This document shows, in pieces, positions 6,351 to 10,813 of a DNA stretch of 10,813 bases (positions are counted from its first letter, which is position 1; the number at the start of each line of letters is the position of its first letter). The DNA lies in the NCBI GenBank assembly GCA_959599635.1, contig CAUGJN010000053.1:1-10813 (forward strand). The letters are read 5' to 3'. This stretch comes from an uncultured Collinsella sp. (GTDB taxonomy: Bacteria > Actinomycetota > Coriobacteriia > Coriobacteriales > Coriobacteriaceae). The position numbers and the translations under genes are program-made. The notes under the pieces were generated by a model. It was not told where the DNA came from, made no database searches, and saw only the letters and a list, made by a program, of their open reading frames with translations.

Positions 6351-9300
6351 GTGTTTTCCAAGCATCCTCAACATATGGCTCCGCATAAGAATGCGGTGTC
6401 GGCCAAATTAAAAGGCCCACAGAATGCGTCCGCGCGTGTTCAGCATGCCGATCAAAAAATGCATCATGCCAAGCCATTGGCTGCGTCGCGCGTCGTGGCG
6501 GTGGCGGCTTCGGTCGCTGCGGTCGGCGTATTTGGCACGGTCGCCTTTGAGTTGGCTCAGAGCAATTTGAGCTTTGACCCTTCGGGGTATATCGCTGCAT
6601 ACAGCCACGGCGACACGGAGTCCGGTGAGGCGTATCAGATCAGCCCGCTCTCGACGGATGCCGAGGCAAATCGTCACGATGAGGAAAGCGACAGTCGGGA
6701 AACGAGCGCACGTGAACAGCAGGCGCGGCTCGATAATGCGCCGGTGCAGGCAAATCTGACGAGCCAGAGCGGCACGACCGCCTACAACGTTACCGGCAGC
6801 GCCGATGGAACGGGCGTAGGGGTTGCGGGCGGCTCGGGCAGCGGCACAGGCGGCTCGGGTACCGGACAGAACGTCCCCGTTATCAATGGAGGCGGAGCGT
6901 CTGGCGGCAATGCCGGCGGCGGCGCGGGCGGAAACGGTGTTGGCGGAAACGGTGGTTCCGGCGGTTCGGCCACCTCGACGGCCAATTCCTACAAGTATCT
7001 TTTTCGGGACCCCACGCCCCAAAAGGGTGCTCCCATGGGAGATACGACGTTCTTTACGCCGTTTAACGGGGCAGCTGGATTGATCGATCCCGATAAGGTG
7101 GACATTTCACCCATGGAGGATGCGGTCTACGACGGACAGATGCTCGATGCTTGGACGCTGTTCTGTGCCATGGACGTCCATTGGAGTGACGACAACGGCC
7201 TGTACTATCTTGCCTGCACCAAGGATGAATTCGCCACGTTTCCGTATCTGCGCATCAACTCGTGGACCAATGCCGCGGGTGAGTGCAATCCGACGCTGTG
7301 CTCGAGCCAGCCGCTCACGGTAAGCGTCTTGCTGCGCTTGTCGCAGGATGCGGCGTGGACGGCGCGCACCGTTACCATCCAGCCGGCGCAGTCGCGCCTG
7401 TTTGTGGTCGGTCAGCCCGATTCGATGGGCCAGCGCAACGTGATCTGGAGCACGCTGAGCTCCAAGGAGAACCTGCTGGGTGTCAACACGCAAGAAGCCT
7501 TTATGAAGCAGGCCGGCCACGTCGATTCGGACGGCTATCTCAATGCCTTGTTGCTGGGGTGGCGCGAGAACGAGGCGGCCGTCCCATATTTCTACACGCT
7601 GACACCCGGTCGCCATGTGGTGGTTCCCGGCGATGTCGTGTCCATCGATCCCGCCTACAAGGTGCGCTTTCAGGGTTATGCGCTCGACGAGGACTATCGC
7701 TTTGACGACGATCCGACCAGCCCCAATAGCTCGCGCCTGCAGACACTCGTTGACGTGGACGAGTCGGTCGTGTCGGTCGATGGCGGCGCCGAGACGCTGA
7801 GCGTTCCTCAGGGCGTACAAGCGGTCGACGCCTATACCGACAGTCGCCAGCGCGAGGGTTTTACGTGGCAGATCGACAATCTAGAGCTGCCGTCCTCGGT
7901 GTATTACGTCAACGTCAATGCGGGTTTTCAGGTGCTCGATGCCTACCGTGTCGCGTCGGATAACCCTGTCTATGCCGCAACGGATGAGGGTATCTTGACC
8001 TCTCGCGATGGCAAGGAGTATCTAGGCGTTCCCTACAACACACGCGAGCTCGACGTTCCCGCCGATATTACCCATGTTGTCATTCCCGATCGCAATAAGC
8101 TCGATCGTATCGTTCTACACGCGTCTAAAGAGGGCGGGCTGCCCCAGATTGACGTGAGCAATTTGCAGGACTGCACCCTTGTCGTTGACGATGCCGCACT
8201 GCTCGATTTTATTACCGAGCATGCGGGCGAACTGGAGCGCGCCTACGGCGTTTACGTATCGCCCGCGAGTAATCCCGACGTCCAGCTCATGTACTCGCAG
8301 GGGCTGGTGTACAACATTAAGTCGCGCTTTGAAGGCGATCTGTGCTACGTGCGCGACACGGGTTCTAATATTGCGCTGGTACAGTTTTCCAACACCATCA
8401 TGAAGGGTGCCTTTGCGGGCAATACTTCGGTTGACACGTTGGTGCTCATGCCGTGGTTTGACGATAAGGTAACGCTCGAGGACGGCAGTCTTGCAGGCGG
8501 TTCCGTGCGGACGATTGTGTGCGCAACCGACGAGCAGGTCGCCTATGTCGAGCAGCATAAAGCTGCCGCCGGCGCACCCGACGCGCGTGTGATCAAGGTG
8601 AGCCTGTCTCAAGACGGGTACTTGTATTACGCCAACGCCGGCAAGACGATTTTGCTGTCCGCTGTAGGCGATGAGGACGGCAAGCTGCCCGCGACCTTTG
8701 ACGGCACCGTGCTTACGGACAGCGGCAAACAGCTCGAAGTAGATTCCATCGCACCGTATGCATTCTCGGGCGATACGGAGCTCAAATTTGTCAATCTGGG
8801 CGAGAAGACGAGTGTCATCGGCCGTAACGCATTCGAGGACTGCCAGAACCTTCAAGGCGTGTTTATCGGTACGCCGGATAGCATCGAGGTGGGGGCAGAT
8901 GCCTTTAAGGGCTGCACGGGCCTGGGCTTTGTGGCGTCGCGTGCCAAAAAGGGCGTCTTTGCCACGACCGAGAATCCCAATCCGGACGGCTGCGCCTGGT
9001 ATGCGCCCAATGGCGATCTGGTAGGCTACGACAGCCGCTTTGTCACCATCGACGGCATTTACGATTTTGCCTGCGTTGCCCAAGGCGACGACGTGGCCCT
9101 TCTCTACGGCTATTACGATGGCGACGAGGAAGGCAGGCCAAGCATCCTGCTCGGTGCGCCTTCGCAGCTCAAGGGAACAATTGAACTGCTGCCGAGTACG
9201 GTTGAGATCTTTGGCGGCTACTCCACGTCCGGCGCCAGGGACCTGCCCGGTGCCTTTGAGGGGACCGGCGGCGTGTGGGATATCGATTGGACTTCGGCTC

Positions 9301-10589
9301 CCCATCTGGCATATATCGACCGCTATGCCTTCAGAAATTCTGGCATTGCCGGCGATCTGAACATCGACCTTCCCGATAACGATATCTACGTCGGCGTGTC
9401 GGCGTTCGACGGCTGCACGAATCTTGCGTCCGTGTCCGTGCATGCGGCAACAATCGAAATCAGCGATCAGGCATTCACGAATTGCCCGAGGCTCGCGAGC
9501 GCATCGTTTGTGGCAGATACCAAGGGCGACTACGACGCAGCTACGGGTGCGGGCTCTCGGAACTATTTGGCATCGTCGGTGTTTGGCAACGATGCCAACT
9601 TTACGAACTTGACCGTCGGCACCGGTATTGCGACGCTGGGTTATCCGTCGCCGGGTGTAGGTTTCTTCTTAGACGGCGCAACCGATGTCCAAGAGGAGGC
9701 TAGCCGCATTCGCCTGTCGGTGCCTAGTGGCATGGAGCAGGACTACCTCAATGCATGGGTCTATGGGCTCGCCGGCTATGACGACTACGACACCTATTAT
9801 GGCGTTGTGGAATTTGGCATGCTCTCTGATTGGTTCATGGGGGAGGGTCCGGAGCCGACGGCCGAAGCGGTCAGGGCGAAGATGGCTCAGAATCTGTTGG
9901 AACCCGAGAATCGTCTGCGAACCATGATGGGGCTGCCGCTTGTCGAGGCCTCTACGGTTATCCAAGTGGGCGACGATGCGCCCGAGAGCAATGAATGGAA
10001 GATCGAGGACAACGGTGACGGAACCGCCACGCTAGTCTCGGCGCCGTCCGATATCGAGCGGGCCGATCTGGCGAGTGTGTTGACGGGGCCAACCGAAATC
10101 GCCTCGAATGCCTTCTCGCGCTGTTCGAACCTCACCGAGGTTACACTGTGCGATAAGGTGGTCGGCATCCAGAGCGGTGCTTTTATGGGCTGTGGCGGCG
10201 TGACGGTGGCGCTGCCTGCTGGCTGTCCGCTGCCGGAGCTGCTGGGCGGGATGGAGACCATGCCGTTCTCGTTTGGCGGCAACGTGACGCTCGATGTTGC
10301 CGAGGCCGATCGCGAGTCGCTGCTCAAGACGTGGTCTCGTCAGATGGTGGGGGTTGCCACAGACGACGAGGAGGCCGACTACGTCGAGAGCAAGTGGTTC
10401 AGCAACGTCAACATGGATACGTTTGAGTCGCCGACGTTCGATGTGCTCAATAGGGCCGTAAATGAGCCCATCATGGGGTGCGAGAATAGCTTGCGCTCGC
10501 TGATGGGCCTAGAGGCCATAAGCGATATCAGCCAGCTTGCCGCCCCCATCGATATCAATAAATACCCGGAGTATTGGATTGCCGGCTAG
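6351..10589 (+). CDS. Giant membrane-anchored BspA-like leucine-rich-repeat surface protein
   Basis: This protein has 1412 residues. A basic N-terminus precedes one hydrophobic segment at about 47-68 (RVVAVAASVAAVGVFGTVAF) with no clear signal-peptidase site, so it reads as a signal anchor with the rest outside. An acidic, polar stretch (85-145) and a Gly/Ser-rich linker (about 148-207) follow. Residues 212-600 form a beta-rich region I cannot assign. BspA-type (LRR_5) repeats appear at about 680-735, 796-860, 988-1055 and 1243-1285, recognised by [AS]-F-x-x-C-x-x-L as in RNAFEDCQNL, SAFDGCTNLASV and NAFSRCSNLTEV. Two ungapped copies of an 80-odd residue module lie at about 1119-1203 and 1311-1395. 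The C-terminus (EYWIAG) has no LPXTG motif or terminal membrane helix. BspA-like LRR proteins are often surface adhesins or protein-interaction scaffolds. A GTG start is used 15 bp after the transglutaminase gene, making this the last operon gene. Confidence 0.88.
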   Translation: MFSKHPQHMAPHKNAVSAKLKGPQNASARVQHADQKMHHAKPLAASRVVAVAASVAAVGVFGTVAFELAQSNLSFDPSGYIAAYSHGDTESGEAYQISPLSTDAEANRHDEESDSRETSAREQQARLDNAPVQANLTSQSGTTAYNVTGSADGTGVGVAGGSGSGTGGSGTGQNVPVINGGGASGGNAGGGAGGNGVGGNGGSGGSATSTANSYKYLFRDPTPQKGAPMGDTTFFTPFNGAAGLIDPDKVDISPMEDAVYDGQMLDAWTLFCAMDVHWSDDNGLYYLACTKDEFATFPYLRINSWTNAAGECNPTLCSSQPLTVSVLLRLSQDAAWTARTVTIQPAQSRLFVVGQPDSMGQRNVIWSTLSSKENLLGVNTQEAFMKQAGHVDSDGYLNALLLGWRENEAAVPYFYTLTPGRHVVVPGDVVSIDPAYKVRFQGYALDEDYRFDDDPTSPNSSRLQTLVDVDESVVSVDGGAETLSVPQGVQAVDAYTDSRQREGFTWQIDNLELPSSVYYVNVNAGFQVLDAYRVASDNPVYAATDEGILTSRDGKEYLGVPYNTRELDVPADITHVVIPDRNKLDRIVLHASKEGGLPQIDVSNLQDCTLVVDDAALLDFITEHAGELERAYGVYVSPASNPDVQLMYSQGLVYNIKSRFEGDLCYVRDTGSNIALVQFSNTIMKGAFAGNTSVDTLVLMPWFDDKVTLEDGSLAGGSVRTIVCATDEQVAYVEQHKAAAGAPDARVIKVSLSQDGYLYYANAGKTILLSAVGDEDGKLPATFDGTVLTDSGKQLEVDSIAPYAFSGDTELKFVNLGEKTSVIGRNAFEDCQNLQGVFIGTPDSIEVGADAFKGCTGLGFVASRAKKGVFATTENPNPDGCAWYAPNGDLVGYDSRFVTIDGIYDFACVAQGDDVALLYGYYDGDEEGRPSILLGAPSQLKGTIELLPSTVEIFGGYSTSGARDLPGAFEGTGGVWDIDWTSAPHLAYIDRYAFRNSGIAGDLNIDLPDNDIYVGVSAFDGCTNLASVSVHAATIEISDQAFTNCPRLASASFVADTKGDYDAATGAGSRNYLASSVFGNDANFTNLTVGTGIATLGYPSPGVGFFLDGATDVQEEASRIRLSVPSGMEQDYLNAWVYGLAGYDDYDTYYGVVEFGMLSDWFMGEGPEPTAEAVRAKMAQNLLEPENRLRTMMGLPLVEASTVIQVGDDAPESNEWKIEDNGDGTATLVSAPSDIERADLASVLTGPTEIASNAFSRCSNLTEVTLCDKVVGIQSGAFMGCGGVTVALPAGCPLPELLGGMETMPFSFGGNVTLDVAEADRESLLKTWSRQMVGVATDDEEADYVESKWFSNVNMDTFESPTFDVLNRAVNEPIMGCENSLRSLMGLEAISDISQLAAPIDINKYPEYWIAG
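6807..6968 (+). repeat. Low-complexity Gly/Ser-linker coding repeat
   Basis: Imperfect GGC/GGT-rich codon repeats include GGCGGAAACGGT twice in close succession within 6926-6955. They encode a flexible glycine-rich linker (about residues 153-206, with NGGGASGGNAGGG and GGNGVGGNGGSGG). It separates the membrane anchor from the folded ectodomain, and its length could vary between strains by slippage. Confidence 0.75.
9705..9959 (+). repeat. C-terminal module of the LRR protein, copy 1
   Basis: Residues about 1119-1203. Landmarks are V1124, L1133, W1136, G1142, V1153-E1154 and the signature ENRLRTMMGL at 1186-1195. Every landmark recurs at the same relative position in copy 2. The module follows an LRR block and is not one I recognise from a named family. 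Confidence 0.6.
10281..10535 (+). repeat. C-terminal module of the LRR protein, copy 2
   Basis: Residues about 1311-1395. Landmarks are V1316, L1325, W1328, G1334, V1345-E1346 and ENSLRSLMGL at 1378-1387. The spacing from the first V to the ENxLR signature is 62 residues in both copies, so they align without gaps. Identity outside the landmarks is low, indicating an old duplication. Confidence 0.6.
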
Positions 10590-10594
10590 ACAGG

Positions 10595-10813
10595 TTATAA
10601 GGTGAGGCAGCCCCAGTCGATGGGGCTGCTGCCGTTTTGTTCGAGCAGCTCATTGGCGGCGGAGAAGGGGTGCGATCCCATAAAAGCCGGAAGTTCTGCC
10701 GTGGCGCGGTTTGCCGAAAGCGGCGAGGGGTGCGTGGAAGCGAGGCAGAACTTGCCGGTTGCCTTGCCCGCGCCGGTCGCGGCGAGCTTGCCCTCGACCA
10801 TCTGCTGGGCAAA
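10595..10813 (-). CDS. ung: Uracil-DNA glycosylase, C-terminal part
   Basis: The minus-strand frame is open from the window edge (reading FAQQMVEGKLAATG) to a TAA at 10597-10595, giving 72 residues. It carries the family-1 UDG motif HPSPLSANR, whose His is the active-site residue of the leucine-loop segment, then SHPFSAANELLEQ and the terminal PIDWG. These match the C-terminal end of bacterial Ung, which excises uracil from DNA to start base-excision repair. The start and the GQDPYH motif lie outside the window. The gene is convergent with the LRR gene, with five bases between stop codons. It is a housekeeping gene and probably unrelated in function to the operon. Confidence 0.93.
   Translation of the reverse strand, partial: FAQQMVEGKLAATGAGKATGKFCLASTHPSPLSANRATAELPAFMGSHPFSAANELLEQNGSSPIDWGCLTL
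10607..10638 (+). terminator. Probable operon terminator embedded in the 3' end of ung
   Basis: GCAGCCCC (10607-10614) pairs perfectly with GGGGCTGC (10622-10629) across a seven-base loop. TTTT follows at 10635-10638 after five bases. It is the only strong hairpin found downstream of the LRR gene stop (10587-10589). The stem is good but the T run is short and displaced, and the same bases encode the SSPIDWGC end of Ung on the other strand. Confidence 0.5.

Noticed and set aside
5505..6386. 293-residue minus-strand open frame opposite the transglutaminase gene
   Set aside because: It is antisense to the conserved TGase core and its tail. Its product is basic and motif-free, so it is a shadow frame.
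6807..6968. Possible CRISPR-like or tandem-repeat array
   Set aside because: The repetition is only codon-level Gly/Ser low complexity within an open frame. There are no regular spacers or palindromic repeats.
8115..9443. 442-residue open frame on the minus strand inside the LRR gene
   Set aside because: It is fully antisense to a well-supported coding frame, lacks recognisable domains, and fits the GC-rich third-position shadow effect. No ribosome binding site or neighbour supports it.

Overview
The window reads as a chromosomal segment of a high-GC Gram-positive bacterium. Codon use, GTG/TTG starts and the gene style suggest a gut actinobacterium of the Coriobacteriia, with Collinsella or a relative my best guess. 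That placement is inference from protein flavour and composition; no rRNA or other taxonomic marker is present.

Layout: (1) Positions 1-80 hold the last codons of a short-chain dehydrogenase/reductase, closed by a strong rho-independent terminator at 85-122. (2) A roughly 90 bp intergenic stretch, with a possible -10 element near 151, opens a single plus-strand block of five tightly packed genes from 213 to 10589. These are a soluble hybrid histidine kinase (213-1856), a MoxR-type AAA+ ATPase (1859-2812), a DUF58 membrane protein (2849-4021), a multi-pass transglutaminase-like membrane protein (4023-6335) and a 1412-residue membrane-anchored leucine-rich-repeat surface protein (6351-10589). 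Gaps are 2, 36, 1 and 15 bp, so co-transcription is likely. (3) The 3' end of uracil-DNA glycosylase (ung) lies convergently on the minus strand from 10595 to the window edge. A hairpin inside its last codons probably terminates the operon.

How the genes may work together: MoxR, DUF58 and a TgpA-like transglutaminase form a recurrent bacterial triad, in which the ATPase is thought to remodel or activate membrane partners. Here the triad sits between a cytoplasmic sensor kinase and a giant ectodomain protein. The transglutaminase-like domain and the LRR ectodomain are predicted to face outward on the same side of the membrane. The expected catalytic Cys of the transglutaminase core reads as Ser509, so this protein may be non-enzymatic or may use different chemistry.

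The most interesting points are this Ser substitution, the five-gene kinase/MoxR/DUF58/TGase/LRR arrangement as a candidate envelope system, an ungapped duplicated C-terminal module in the LRR protein (signature ENxLRxxMGL), and a large N-terminal ectodomain that I cannot assign to any family.
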